Positions 44,958 to 54,394 of a stretch of DNA of 64,000 nt are shown in pieces; position 1 is the first letter of the stretch, and the number at the start of each line of letters is the position of its first letter. This stretch comes from Streptomyces sp. DG2A-72 (lineage in GTDB: Bacteria; Actinomycetota; Actinomycetes; Streptomycetales; Streptomycetaceae), in contig NZ_JASTLC010000001.1 of the NCBI RefSeq assembly GCF_030499575.1, positions 4,612,001 to 4,676,000 on the forward strand, read 5' to 3'. The notes beneath the pieces were generated by a model. The model did no database searches and was not told where the DNA came from. It worked only from the letters and a program-made list of their open reading frames with translations. The position numbers and the translations under genes are program-made.

Positions 44958-45808
44958 GTGTGGGTGCGGGTGTACGCGGTGAAGCCCAAGGACTCGTACA
45001 GCCGCTTGGGGATGGGGTATGCGGCGTCGCCGCGCGAGTAGACGATGGCACGGTGGCCGCCGGCGTCGGCGAAGGCGTGCAGCACCGCGATGCAGACGGC
45101 TCGGGCAAGGCCAAGGCGGCGGTGATCGGGGTGGGTACCGACGGGTTCGAACTCACCGATTCCGTTGGTCGGGTCGTACCAGCCTTGGCAGTAGGCGACG
45201 ACTTCCCCGGTGGGCGAGGTCACGATGAGGTCGTGTTCGGGCCGGTAGGGCCAGGTGTCCCTCATGCGGGCGTGTCGTTCGGTGGTGATTCGGATCGATC
45301 CGAAGGCGGCGCGGTGCGCTGCCGCCCGGCCTGCCACGTCGGCATGGTCGCGCTGGGGGTGGATCGAGTAGCCGTCCGGCGGGTGGGGGATGTCCGGCAG
45401 GTCGGTGAGGGGGCGGCCAAGGCACGTCATGAACGGGCCGTCGTCGGTCCGGGTGTAGCCGTGCTGTTCCAGTGCCTTGATCAGGTGTGGTTCGGTCTCG
45501 GTGACATCGATGCTCAGCGGGCCTGATGCCGTGTGTTCGGCCCAGGCGAGGACCTCGTGAGCCAGTTCCGGGTGCTCCGGGTCGACCTGGAGCATCAAGG
45601 TGTCGGGCAGTTCTAACCAGCCCCAGGCCAGCGTCTGGTCGCCCTGGGTCCAGACCGCTGTCGGGCACTGGTCGGCGCGGTCGAGGGCCAGGCACCCGTG
45701 CCATGTGAGGTCGCCGATGTGGTGGTAGCCCGTTGCCGGAAAGGTGCGGGTGGCCAGGCTCTGCATGGCGCGCAGTGCTGCGGGTCCGGCGTGCTCATGT
45801 CGTTGCAT
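44933..45808 (-). CDS. GNAT family N-acetyltransferase (tandem)
   Basis: 291 residues. The C-terminal GNAT domain has motif A EFEPVGTHPDHRRLGLARAV and the end YESLGFTAYTRTHTYVG. The N-terminal half resembles a second, degenerate GNAT domain, as in MshD-like two-domain enzymes. The substrate is unknown. ATG 45808 (MQRHEHAGPA) is chosen. Confidence 0.85.
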   Translation of the reverse strand: MQRHEHAGPAALRAMQSLATRTFPATGYHHIGDLTWHGCLALDRADQCPTAVWTQGDQTLAWGWLELPDTLMLQVDPEHPELAHEVLAWAEHTASGPLSIDVTETEPHLIKALEQHGYTRTDDGPFMTCLGRPLTDLPDIPHPPDGYSIHPQRDHADVAGRAAAHRAAFGSIRITTERHARMRDTWPYRPEHDLIVTSPTGEVVAYCQGWYDPTNGIGEFEPVGTHPDHRRLGLARAVCIAVLHAFADAGGHRAIVYSRGDAAYPIPKRLYESLGFTAYTRTHTYVGAPTG

Positions 45809-45913
45809 CGCGCCATGCTGTCGAACCGGTTTTTGATCAAGCAACGGAGTATCGGTGCTCAGGCCCGTGGGCGTCAGTCACTCACATGAGGCGTTGTGTC
45901 CCGTTCTTCCTGC

Positions 45914-46265
45914 TCAGTCCCGTCGGGCGCCGAGGAGACGTAGTTGAGCCTCGGTTCCGGCCAGGTGCTCGATCCAGGCATTGATCTCTCTTGAGGTGTC
46001 CTAGGTGAACGGGTCGAGGTCGACCAGGTCGAAGCGGCGTTTGGTCTGGGTGGCGGCCTGGTCACTGCGGCCGCGCCGGGCGGCGGACAGGGTCCGCTGT
46101 CCGCCGCGGGCATCGGGGCGGCCCTCACACAGAAGCCCCGATCCGGGGATGTCCACGCCGATGAGGACGACGGTGGCGTTGAACGACATCAGATCGCGGA
46201 CGAGGTCGAGGGTGTCCTGGTCGTCCTCGCGGTGCATCTTCAGGCGGGTGATGTCGCGTTCCTTA
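45914..46265 (-). pseudogene. TniB-like transposition ATPase remnant
   Basis: Minus strand: DITRLKMHREDDQDTLDLVR, then LMSFNATVVLIGVDIPGSGL, RRFDLVDLDPFT, TAG (46001-46003), then in the same frame DTSREINAWIEHLAGTEAQL and a stop at 45914. This is the middle of a TniB/TnsC-type ATPase with Walker A and N-terminus lost. The family distance from the tnsC at 16103 suggests a different element. Confidence 0.65.
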
Positions 46266-46491
46266 CCAACCGCCGAACGGACGGACCGGATTGCCGTTGG
46301 GCTGCAATGACACATCGCATACACGTCCACAACGCATAGCCGCTCGGCGTGCCGTCACACCGCGGTGTCGGCCGGTCGGTCCTGACAGCGAGCCTGGTGG
46401 CTGCGGCGGAGACCGCAGCTTGGCAGGCGTGCGTCCGCATGGGGGCGCACGCCCCTGTCCAGCCGGGTCTGGGGCACCGCCCTGGAGGCGA

Positions 46492-47142
46492 TCAGGTCTC
46501 CGTGGTGTGCCCATGTTCTTCGTCCCGAGGGCTCGCCCCACTGACCGTCGAGGACGAGGGCTGCGCTCCCGCGTGCCGACGGGCACGGTGTTTGGCCACG
46601 TTGAGGCGGTTGCCGCACAGGTCGGGCATGCAGTAACGGCGCCGTCCCGCCTTGCTGGTGTCGACGAACATCCCGTCGCACGTCGGCGAGGCGCAGTGCC
46701 GGATGCGCTGGCTGCCGAGGGCGCGCAGTACGCCGAGCAGGCCGGTGCCGATCAGCGCGGCGAGCTCTTCGGCGAGAGAGACGCCGGGGCCGGTCACGAT
46801 GTACCACTGCCAGTCGCCGTCCGCGTCCCGTTCCAGGAACGGGCGCACGGCCGCGCGCTCGACCAGCGCGTTCGCGCCGTCGGCGACGTGGTCCTCGCTG
46901 GTGGACTCCAACAGGTCCCGCACCTCTTGGCGCAGGGCGAGCACCTGTGCCAGGTCCGCGGCCGTCGGCGGGCCGGCCCGCGCCCAGGCGTCCAGCGGGA
47001 TGTCGTGCTCGGCGAGGAAGCGGCCGAGCGCGGCCGCGTCCACGAGCACATCGCCCGTACTTCTGCGGACCAGGGCGGAGGTGTTGACCAGCTCGGTCGC
47101 GACACCCGCCCCCCATGTGTAAGCGGAAAAATTGACTTTCAA
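46492..47142 (-). CDS. CGNR zinc-finger (ABATE) regulator
   Basis: 216 residues. The N-terminal ABATE domain (ALVRRSTGDVLVDAAALGRF and following) precedes a zinc finger with Cys in IRHCASPTCDGMFVD and in RRRYCMPDLCGNRLNVAKHR, the CGNR signature. Such proteins are putative stress-linked regulators. A TTG start at 47142 is preceded by GGAGTAAGG. It is divergent from the hydrolase at 47208, which it probably controls. Confidence 0.88.
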   Translation of the reverse strand: MKVNFSAYTWGAGVATELVNTSALVRRSTGDVLVDAAALGRFLAEHDIPLDAWARAGPPTAADLAQVLALRQEVRDLLESTSEDHVADGANALVERAAVRPFLERDADGDWQWYIVTGPGVSLAEELAALIGTGLLGVLRALGSQRIRHCASPTCDGMFVDTSKAGRRRYCMPDLCGNRLNVAKHRARRHAGAQPSSSTVSGASPRDEEHGHTTET

Positions 47143-47162
47143 GCCTTACTCCGTGCTAAGGT
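47132..47162 (+). promoter_or_regulatory. Divergent promoter with long spacer and dyad
   Basis: TTGACT (47132-47137) and TAAGGT (47157-47162) are 19 bp apart. Part of the spacer forms an interrupted dyad with the -10 (CCTTA...TAAGG, 47144-47161). This arrangement is consistent with activator-dependent expression of the hydrolase. Confidence 0.45.
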
Positions 47163-47207
47163 AACTGGATAAAGATGACTATACCCCTTACCGATAGAGG
47201 GTTCGTT

Positions 47208-48056
47208 ATGAACACGCGCCCCCAGTCCGTGCCGTGGAAGCTGTACCAGCGTGTCCCGGTCGCTGCCGGTGAGATCGCCACCGCCGTCTTCGGTGAGGGC
47301 CCGCCCGTCGTCCTGGTCCACGGCACGCCCGCCTGCTCCTACCTCTGGCGCAACGTCGTGCCCACGCTGGCGCGCCACCACACCGTCCACGTATGGGACT
47401 TGCTCGGGTTCGGGGAGTCACGCATCGCGCCGGGCGCCGTCCCCTCCATCGCCCAGCAGGCCCACACGCTCGCGGAACTCGTCGCGCACTGGGGCCTGAC
47501 GGAGCCCAGCCTGGTCGGGCATGACATCGGCGGCGGGATCGTCTTGCGGGCCCACCTCATCGAGCAGGTCCCGACCGCCGGCATCGCCCTGCTGGACGCC
47601 GCCGTGATCGGCCCGTGGAACACGCCCTTCACCGAACACCAGCAGCGATACGCCGAGGCGTACCGCAGGATGCCGCCGGACGTCTTCGCCGACATCATCA
47701 CCGCACGCCTGCGCACCGCCACCTACCGCCCGATGACCGACGCCGACACCGCGGCCTACCTCGCCCCCTGGACCGGGGCCGAGGGGCAGATGCGGTGGAT
47801 CGACCAGGTCTGCGCCGTCAGCTTCAAGGACACCCAGGACGTCGTCGCCCGCCTGGACCGCATCATCGCGCCCACCCTCGTGCTGTGGGGCCAGGAGGAC
47901 CAGTGGCTCCGGCTCGCCGTCGGCGACCGGCTCGCTGCGGCCATCCCCGGTGCCCAGCGCGCGACGATCCCCGGGGCCGGCCACTTCCTCACCGAGGACC
48001 AGCCCCAGGACGCCGCCGACGCCCTCGTGGACTTCTTCGGCAGACACCGGCCCTGA
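47208..48056 (+). CDS. Alpha/beta hydrolase with Asp nucleophile (epoxide hydrolase/dehalogenase type)
   Basis: 282 residues. The oxyanion motif is VLVHGTPACSYLW. The nucleophile elbow LVGHDIGGG has Asp instead of Ser. The acid lies in LVLWGQEDQWLR and the His in GAGHFLTED. The Asp-His-Asp set points to haloalkane dehalogenase or epoxide hydrolase chemistry rather than an esterase. ATG 47208 (MNTRPQS) follows AGAGGG; ATG 47175 is in frame. Confidence 0.88.
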   Translation: MNTRPQSVPWKLYQRVPVAAGEIATAVFGEGPPVVLVHGTPACSYLWRNVVPTLARHHTVHVWDLLGFGESRIAPGAVPSIAQQAHTLAELVAHWGLTEPSLVGHDIGGGIVLRAHLIEQVPTAGIALLDAAVIGPWNTPFTEHQQRYAEAYRRMPPDVFADIITARLRTATYRPMTDADTAAYLAPWTGAEGQMRWIDQVCAVSFKDTQDVVARLDRIIAPTLVLWGQEDQWLRLAVGDRLAAAIPGAQRATIPGAGHFLTEDQPQDAADALVDFFGRHRP

Positions 48057-48115
48057 GACAGCCGTTCCCGCCCCTCCTCCCGAGCCCTTCCGCGCACTCA
48101 CCAGGAGGCCGCCCC

Positions 48116-48349
48116 ATGCCAGCCCTCACCCCGTCCTCACCCGCGTCCCCCTCTCCGACTGCCTTACCAGCACCGAAAGCCGCTCCACAGGCCAACGGCA
48201 CCGGGGCGCCCGCGGTGTCCGCCGGCCGGAAACCGGCCATCGCGCTCGTCGCCGCCCTTCTCGGCTTCCTCGTCGCGACTGAGCACACGGTCCTCCGTGG
48301 CGCACGGCGAGGTCCGATTCCCTGCGATCAGAAAGGACCACGTTCATGA
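48116..48349 (+). pseudogene. MFS transporter N-terminal fragment
   Basis: ATG 48116 follows CCAGGAGG. A Pro/Ala-rich start leads into RKPAIALVAALLGFLVATEH, which resembles the first membrane helix of EmrB/QacA-type exporters, then the sequence departs and stops at 77 residues. Its stop overlaps the next start. Confidence 0.5.
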
Positions 48350-48507
48350 AGGCACTGTTCCGCTGGATGCTGCGCATCGCCCAAGACCTGGCCTACGGGA
48401 TCGACGCCGGTCACGCGATCCGGCTCGGCCTCGAGCCGCGCCCGCGTCGCTTCTCGGCACGACGTCGCATCCGGCACGAGCCGCTCCTGTCCCGTCGCGA
48501 GGCATGA
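48346..48507 (+). CDS. Hypothetical 53-residue basic protein
   Basis: ATG 48346 overlaps the preceding stop (ATGA) and follows AGAAAGGACC. The product (MKALFRWMLRIAQDLAYGID, then an Arg-rich tail) has an amphipathic N-terminal helix. Family unknown. Confidence 0.5.
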   Translation: MKALFRWMLRIAQDLAYGIDAGHAIRLGLEPRPRRFSARRRIRHEPLLSRREA

Positions 48508-48548
48508 CACGGCAGGCGCGCCCATTCCGCCCCTGATCGGAGAACACC

Positions 48549-49019
48549 GTGAACACTGAAGCCTTCCTCGCCTATCTCGACGGAAGACAGATGCGCTGGC
48601 GGATGACGCTTGACGACTGCATCGACGGCGCGGGCGAGGACCCGCGCGCCCGGCTCCTCGCGGTCTTCGAGGCCGTGAAGGAGTGGGCCGCCTCATCCTC
48701 CGGCTTCCGCAGCTGCGCGTTCGTCAACGCCCAGGTCGAACTGGCCGAGCCGGAGCACCACCCGATCCGCGCCGTCGTCGCGGCGCACAAGCGGGCGCTG
48801 CGCGACCGTGTACGGCAGCTGGCCGAGGCGACGGGTGCCCCTGACCCCGGCCTCCTCGTCGACCAGCTCATGCTCCTGTACGAGGGAGCTATCGCTCAGC
48901 ACACCGCCGGCACGGTCGCGAACGCCGCGGACAAGGCCCACGCCACGGCCCGCCAGCTCATCGCCGCCGCAACCCCTCAGCCTCTGGACGCCTTCTGGGC
49001 CGGGACGCAGCGGCCCTGA
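48549..49019 (+). pseudogene. TetR-family regulator, C-terminal domain only
   Basis: 156 residues matching only the ligand-binding half of a TetR-type regulator (DPRARLLAVFEAVKEWAASS, then SCAFVNAQVELAEPEHH and LLVDQLMLLYEGAIAQ). No HTH precedes it. The upstream DNA carries unrelated pieces, so the N-terminus was lost by rearrangement. Confidence 0.7.
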
Positions 49020-49051
49020 CCCAGTCGGCATGGCCCGCATAGAAACAGAAT

Positions 49052-49084
49052 GCGGCGTGCCCGGGATGTTCCCGGGCACGCCGC
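49052..49084 (+). terminator. Perfect 15-bp hairpin terminator
   Basis: GCGGCGTGCCCGGGA (49052-49066) pairs exactly with TCCCGGGCACGCCGC (49070-49084) with a 3-nt loop, 32 bp after the truncated TetR gene. Confidence 0.8.
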
Positions 49085-49289
49085 CGAGGCCGCGACTGAT
49101 TCAGCCGACGAGAGTGCGTCAGTCCGCGCCGGGCGGGCGAAGCGTGCCCCGTCAGTTACGAAGCAACCACGAGGACCAGGCCAGACCCCCGCTCGGTGAC
49201 GGCTATCGCTGCGAGTCACAGCCTGCTGCGACTCGTCACGCCAAGTGTCGTATCGGCGAGCCATCTGTCGTGTGGGCTTGGCGCGGGTG

Positions 49290-49610
49290 TCGGCACCGTT
49301 GAGAATTCCAAGCGCGGGCAGACCGTGCAGGCATACCGCGACGGGCAGGAGGACCAGCTCGACGCGCTGGGCCTGATCCCTGAAGGCCGTGGCGCTGTGG
49401 ACCACCCGGTATCCGGACGCCGCGTCAACGAGCTGCGGGCGCTGCCCGTGAGCGAGCGTGAGCACCGCACCTTGGACGAGGACGTCGCCCGGGTGTCCCA
49501 GCTCAAGCATGCCAACCTCAACGTCCTGGGCCGCCTCTACCCCGGCTGGTGGCACCTTGCAACCCTGCGTGAGCCAGAGGTGGATGGCTTGGGCGAGGAT
49601 GACGGGGGAT
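49290..49610 (+). pseudogene. Tn3-family transposase C-terminal remnant
   Basis: Reads KRGQTVQAYRDGQEDQLDAL, then DEDVARVSQLKHANLNVLGR and LATLREPEVDG, the very end of Tn3-family transposases. Frame changes lie between the two parts. Everything upstream, including the catalytic core, is gone. Confidence 0.65.
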
Positions 49611-49688
49611 CAGGGAATGAAGCGTCCGCTTTCCCCTCACCAGCCGGCTCATGGCGTTCCGGGATATTCGGCGGTTCTAGAACTCTCT

Positions 49689-50633
49689 TCAAGGGCACTG
49701 AGCCCACTTCGGTGTCCAGATCCCGCTGTCGGGGCGGCCGGGGTATGCAGAGGTGAGGTGGCTGCGCAGTGCGGTGAGGGCGGGGTGCGGGTTGTCGGTG
49801 CGCCAGATCAGTGAGTGCGGGTAGACCGGGGTCGGGTCGTGCAGGGGGATGCGCCGCAGGTCGTGGCCGGCGGGCCAGACCAGCGGAGTCTGCTCGCTGA
49901 CGAAGGTCGCCAGCGTCGAGGAGTCCGCGATCGTGTCGAGGAGGTGCTCGACGCCGAAGTTGGGGCCGATCGAGTCGATGGTGAGCCCGAACACGGCGGC
50001 GAGTTCGTCGTAGTAGGCGGTCCACTCGGTGCCGGGGAGGTTTCCGGGCATCCAGATCCGGCGCCCGGCGAGCTGGGCGGGAGCGATCGCGCGGGCGGCG
50101 GCGAACTCGTGAGCCGGTCCGGTGAACAGGTGCAGCGGTTCGTCGAAGACCGGGGTGGCCTCGATACCGTCGGGGAGCTGCCGGCCCGGCATGCTCACGG
50201 CGCGGAAGGTCGCGTCGATCGTCCCGGACCGGACGGCGGCGATGGCCGTGTCGGAGTCGAACAGAGTTACGACATCGAGTTCGGTCTCGGGATACGCGCG
50301 GTGGAAGTCGCGCAGCAGACCTGCCACTGAGACCCGGCGGCTGATCACGTCGACGCGCAACGCCCGGCGCCCTGGCCGCACGGAAGCGGCGGCCCGTTCC
50401 TCAGCTTGGAGGAGTGCCCTGGCGTAAGGCAGGAACGCCTGCCCGTCGATGGTGAGCCGGGCCCCGCGGGCCGTACGGCTGAACAACTGCACACCGAGGT
50501 CCTTCTCCAGCACGGCGATGCGCTTGGAGACGGCCTGAGGGGTGATCGACAAGTTGGTGGCGGCTTCCTGGAACTGTCCCGCGTCTACGGCGGTGACGAA
50601 GGTGCGCACGGAGGTGAGGTCCACGCCGACCAT
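49689..50633 (-). CDS. LysR family transcriptional regulator
   Basis: 314 residues. The N-terminal winged HTH is LTSVRTFVTAVDAGQFQEAA, then SITPQAVSKRIAVLEKDLGV. The C-terminal periplasmic-binding-like effector domain has PETELDVVTLFDSDTAIAAV. It is divergent from dnaE and may be an orphan left by the rearrangement. ATG 50633 is chosen. Confidence 0.9.
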   Translation of the reverse strand: MVGVDLTSVRTFVTAVDAGQFQEAATNLSITPQAVSKRIAVLEKDLGVQLFSRTARGARLTIDGQAFLPYARALLQAEERAAASVRPGRRALRVDVISRRVSVAGLLRDFHRAYPETELDVVTLFDSDTAIAAVRSGTIDATFRAVSMPGRQLPDGIEATPVFDEPLHLFTGPAHEFAAARAIAPAQLAGRRIWMPGNLPGTEWTAYYDELAAVFGLTIDSIGPNFGVEHLLDTIADSSTLATFVSEQTPLVWPAGHDLRRIPLHDPTPVYPHSLIWRTDNPHPALTALRSHLTSAYPGRPDSGIWTPKWAQCP

Positions 50634-50642
50634 CCTAGGCAG

Positions 50643-50679
50643 ACAACCAATCGTTGAGTCTGATCGGCGAAATGGTTGT
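50643..50679. promoter_or_regulatory. Inverted repeat upstream of LysR gene
   Basis: ACAACCA (50643-50649) and TGGTTGT (50673-50679) are inverse complements just upstream of the LysR start, a plausible autoregulatory site. Confidence 0.4.
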
Positions 50680-50797
50680 TTGATTCCAGTACGCCAAGCT
50701 CGTTTTGATGTCTCTGGTCAACATGCAGTTTGGCAAGCAGTGCCGAAGGAGGCGTGCTGCCCGGCGGCCACCTACTCACCCCGGAGGCGACCCACAC

Positions 50798-53700
50798 ATG
50801 CCGGATTCCTTCGTCCACCTGCACAACCACACCGAATACTCGATGCTGGACGGCGCGCAGAAGCTGAAGCCGATGTTCGGCGAGGTGGCCCGGCAAGGCA
50901 TGCCGGCGATCGCCATGAGCGATCACGGCAACATGTTCGGTGCCTACGAGTTCGCGCAGGTCGCGAAGGGCTTCGAGGGGATCAAGCCGATCATCGGCAT
51001 CGAGGCGTATGTGGCGCCTTCCTCTCGGTCCGTCCGGAAGCGGGAGTTCTGGGGGCCAGGAGGCCGCCGTGCTGTGAGCCAGGACGGTGAGGGGTCGAAG
51101 GACGTCTCCGGTGGTGGCCGCTTCACCCACATGACCATGTGGGCGCGGAACGCCCAGGGGCTGCGGAACCTGTTCTGGCTCAGCACACAGGCCAGCTACG
51201 AGGGCCAGTTCCCCGCCGGTAAACCGCGCATGGACCGGGAGCTGATCGCTGCACGGCCGGACGGCATCATCGCCACCACCGGCTGTCCGTCCGGCGAAAT
51301 CCAGACCCGCCTGCGGCTGAACCAGTACGACGAGGCGAAGGCAGCTGCCGCGGCCTACCAGGAGATCTTCGGCCGCGACAACTATTTCCTGGAGCTGATG
51401 GATCACGGCCTGGACATCGAGCGTGAGGTCCGTGAGGGCCTGCTGAGCCTGGCCAAGGAACTGAGCATTCCCCTCCTGGCCACCAATGACGCGCACTACA
51501 TCACCGAGGACCAGGCCGACGCCCACGACAGTCTGCTGTGCATCGGTGTCGGCAAGAACAAGGACGACCCGAACCGCTTCCGTTTCAACGGCTCCGGTTA
51601 CTACCTCAAGAGCGCCGCTGAGATGCGCAGCCTGTTCTCGGAGCTTCCACAAGCCTGCGACAACACCCTGCTGATCGCCGAGCGCATCGAGTCCTACGAC
51701 GAGGTCTTCGACTACGTCGACGAGATGCCGCAGTTCCCGGACGTGCCGGAAGGCGAGACCCAGGAGTCGTGGCTGCGCAAGGAAGCCCTCAAGGGTCTGG
51801 CGATGCGCTACGGGGACCCGATCCCCCAGCACGTCCTGGACCGCTTCGAGACCGAGATGTCGGTCATCGGCCCCATGGGATTCAGTTCCTACTTCCTCGT
51901 CGTGGCGGACATCTGCCGCCATGCCCGGGACAACAAGATCTCCCTCGGTCCGGGCCGGGGTTCGTGCACCGGCTCGCTCGTTGCCTACGCCACCCGCATC
52001 ACCGAGCTGTGCCCCCTGGAGCACGGCCTTCTCTTCGAGCGGTTCCTGAACCCCGAACGCATCAACCCGCCGGACGTGGACCTCGACTTCGACGACCGAC
52101 AGCGCGACCGGATGGTCCAATACGTCACCGAGAAATACGGCGGGGAGTACACCGCCATGGTGAACACGTTCGGCAAGATCAAGGCCAAGAACGCGATCAA
52201 GGACTCCTCACGCATCCTCGGCTACCCCTACGCCCACGGCGAGCGGATCACCAAAGCGCTCCCGCCGGACCAGAACGGCAAGCCCGCCCCGCTGGCTGTC
52301 ATCTTCGACCCCTCCCACGAGCGGTATGGCGAGGCCGGCGAGATCCGGCAGATGTATGACAACGAGCAGGATGTGAAGCGGGTCATCGACACCGCCCGCG
52401 GGGTGGAGGGCCTCACTCGCGGCACCGGCGTGCACGCCGCGGCGGTGATCCTTTCCAAGACGAAGCTCACCGACCGCATCCCGCTGCACATGCGTGCCGC
52501 AGACGGCGTGAAGATCACCGGCTTCGACTACCCGTCCTGCGAAGCCATGGGCCTGATCAAGATGGACTTCCTCGGGCTGCGGAACCTGGGGGTCATCGAC
52601 CAGGCCATCGAGAACATCCGCGAGAACCGGGGCGTCAGCCTGGCCACCGTAGATCCCCTGGACGGCGCCCCGTCCACCGTTGTGATCCCTCTGGACGACG
52701 CCAAGACGTACCGGCTCCTGGCCGAGGGCAACACATTCGGTGTCTTCCAACTCGACGGTGGCGGCATGCGTGTCCTGCTCAAGCAGATGGAACCTACCCG
52801 GTTCGAGGACATCGCCGCGGTCAATGCCCTATACCGGCCCGGCCCCATGGCGGCCAACGCGCACACCAACTACGCGCACCGCAAGACCGGCCGCCAGGAG
52901 ATCACCCCGATCCATCCCGAGCTGCGCGACGCTCTGGAGCCGATCCTCGGCAACACCTTCCATCTGCTCGTCTACCAGGAGCAGATCATGGGCATCGCCC
53001 GGGAACTGGCCGGCTACACCCTCGGCGGCGCCGACCTGCTGCGTCGTGCGATGGGCAAGAAGAAGCCGGAGGTGCTGGCCGCGGAGTGGGACAAGTTCCA
53101 CGACGGCATGCGCGGCAACGGATACAGCGAGGAGGCGATCAAGGCCCTCTGGGACGTCATGCTTCCGTTCTCCGGCTACGCATTCAACAAGTCCCACACC
53201 GCAGGTTACGGCCTGGTCTCCTACTGGACCGCCTACCTCAAGGCCAACTATCCGGCCGAGTACATGGCCGCTCTGCTCACCTCGGTCGGCGACGACAAGG
53301 ACAAGGCCGGGATCTACCTCGCCGACGCCCGCAAGAACGGCGTCCGCGTCCTCCAGCCCGACGTGAACGAGTCCGTCGCCGAGTTCACTGCCGTCGGCGA
53401 CGACGTACGGTTCGGGCTGAAGTCCGTACGCAACGTCGGCGACAACGTCATCGAGGCCATCGTCGACGGGCGCCGCCGGAAGGGGAAATTCACTTCCTTC
53501 TCCGACTTCCTCGACAAGGCGGACCTGCCCGCACTGAACAAGAGGGCCGTGGAGTCCCTGATCAAGGCCGGTACCTTCGACTCCCTGAAGCATTCACGTA
53601 AGGGCCTCACGGCTATCCACGAGGACGCCATCGACGCGATCATCCCCGTGAAGAAGGCGGCAAGCTTCGGACAAGACGATCTCTTCGCAGATCTGAGCGG

Positions 53701-54394
53701 CGAAGGAAGCGGCGAACCTGCCTTCGGCCTCGATTTCCCCGTCGACGACACGGAGTGGCCCCGCAGGCAACTCCTGGCCACCGAACGCGAAATGCTGGGC
53801 CTCTACGTCTCCGCCCACCCGCTGGACGGCGCCGAGCACATCCTCTCCCGGGCACGGGACTGTTCCATCGCCGAACTGCTCGCATCCGGCCGCACCAACA
53901 GGGATGTCCAGCTCTCCGGACTGATCACCGGCATTCAGCTCAAGGTGACGAAACAGGGCAATGCCTGGGCCATCGTGAACCTCGCAGACCGTGACGCCGG
54001 CATCGAGGTCCTCTTCTTCCCCGCCGCCTACCAGCTCGTGCAGCACGCACTGGCCGAAGACAACGTCATCTCCGTCAAGGGCAAGACCGAAGACCGGGAC
54101 GGAACCGTGAACATCTTCGGCAGAGAACTCACGGTGCTGGACGTCTCCCCCGCCGAGCACGGCGGGAAGCCCCCCGTGCGGCTTGCCCTCCCCGCCCACC
54201 AGGTCACTGAACAGACCGTCAGAGAACTCAAGCGCATCCTTGCGGACCACCCGGGCGACAATCCAGTCCACCTCAGTGTCCGCAGCGCACGCAAGACGAC
54301 CGTCTACGCCCTACAAGCCGAGGTGGACGCCACCACCGTCGCCTCCGACGTGAAGGGCACATTCGGAGCTGACGCGTGGGCGGGCCTGACATGA
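50798..54394 (+). CDS. dnaE: DNA polymerase III alpha subunit (DnaE1 type)
   Basis: 1198 residues, full length for the replicative polymerase. The N-terminal PHP domain (VHLHNHTEYSMLDG, then AMSDHGNMFGAYEF) precedes the palm with GPGRGSCTGSL and the catalytic PDVDLDFDD (about residues 424-432). Then come the fingers and HhH (YAFNKSHTAGYGLVSYWTAY), and an OB fold near residues 1025-1100. It is DnaE1-like, not ImuC-like. ATG 50798 follows CCGGAGGCG. Its position within mobile DNA suggests an additional copy. No frame break. Its stop overlaps the next start. Confidence 0.95.
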   Translation: MPDSFVHLHNHTEYSMLDGAQKLKPMFGEVARQGMPAIAMSDHGNMFGAYEFAQVAKGFEGIKPIIGIEAYVAPSSRSVRKREFWGPGGRRAVSQDGEGSKDVSGGGRFTHMTMWARNAQGLRNLFWLSTQASYEGQFPAGKPRMDRELIAARPDGIIATTGCPSGEIQTRLRLNQYDEAKAAAAAYQEIFGRDNYFLELMDHGLDIEREVREGLLSLAKELSIPLLATNDAHYITEDQADAHDSLLCIGVGKNKDDPNRFRFNGSGYYLKSAAEMRSLFSELPQACDNTLLIAERIESYDEVFDYVDEMPQFPDVPEGETQESWLRKEALKGLAMRYGDPIPQHVLDRFETEMSVIGPMGFSSYFLVVADICRHARDNKISLGPGRGSCTGSLVAYATRITELCPLEHGLLFERFLNPERINPPDVDLDFDDRQRDRMVQYVTEKYGGEYTAMVNTFGKIKAKNAIKDSSRILGYPYAHGERITKALPPDQNGKPAPLAVIFDPSHERYGEAGEIRQMYDNEQDVKRVIDTARGVEGLTRGTGVHAAAVILSKTKLTDRIPLHMRAADGVKITGFDYPSCEAMGLIKMDFLGLRNLGVIDQAIENIRENRGVSLATVDPLDGAPSTVVIPLDDAKTYRLLAEGNTFGVFQLDGGGMRVLLKQMEPTRFEDIAAVNALYRPGPMAANAHTNYAHRKTGRQEITPIHPELRDALEPILGNTFHLLVYQEQIMGIARELAGYTLGGADLLRRAMGKKKPEVLAAEWDKFHDGMRGNGYSEEAIKALWDVMLPFSGYAFNKSHTAGYGLVSYWTAYLKANYPAEYMAALLTSVGDDKDKAGIYLADARKNGVRVLQPDVNESVAEFTAVGDDVRFGLKSVRNVGDNVIEAIVDGRRRKGKFTSFSDFLDKADLPALNKRAVESLIKAGTFDSLKHSRKGLTAIHEDAIDAIIPVKKAASFGQDDLFADLSGEGSGEPAFGLDFPVDDTEWPRRQLLATEREMLGLYVSAHPLDGAEHILSRARDCSIAELLASGRTNRDVQLSGLITGIQLKVTKQGNAWAIVNLADRDAGIEVLFFPAAYQLVQHALAEDNVISVKGKTEDRDGTVNIFGRELTVLDVSPAEHGGKPPVRLALPAHQVTEQTVRELKRILADHPGDNPVHLSVRSARKTTVYALQAEVDATTVASDVKGTFGADAWAGLT

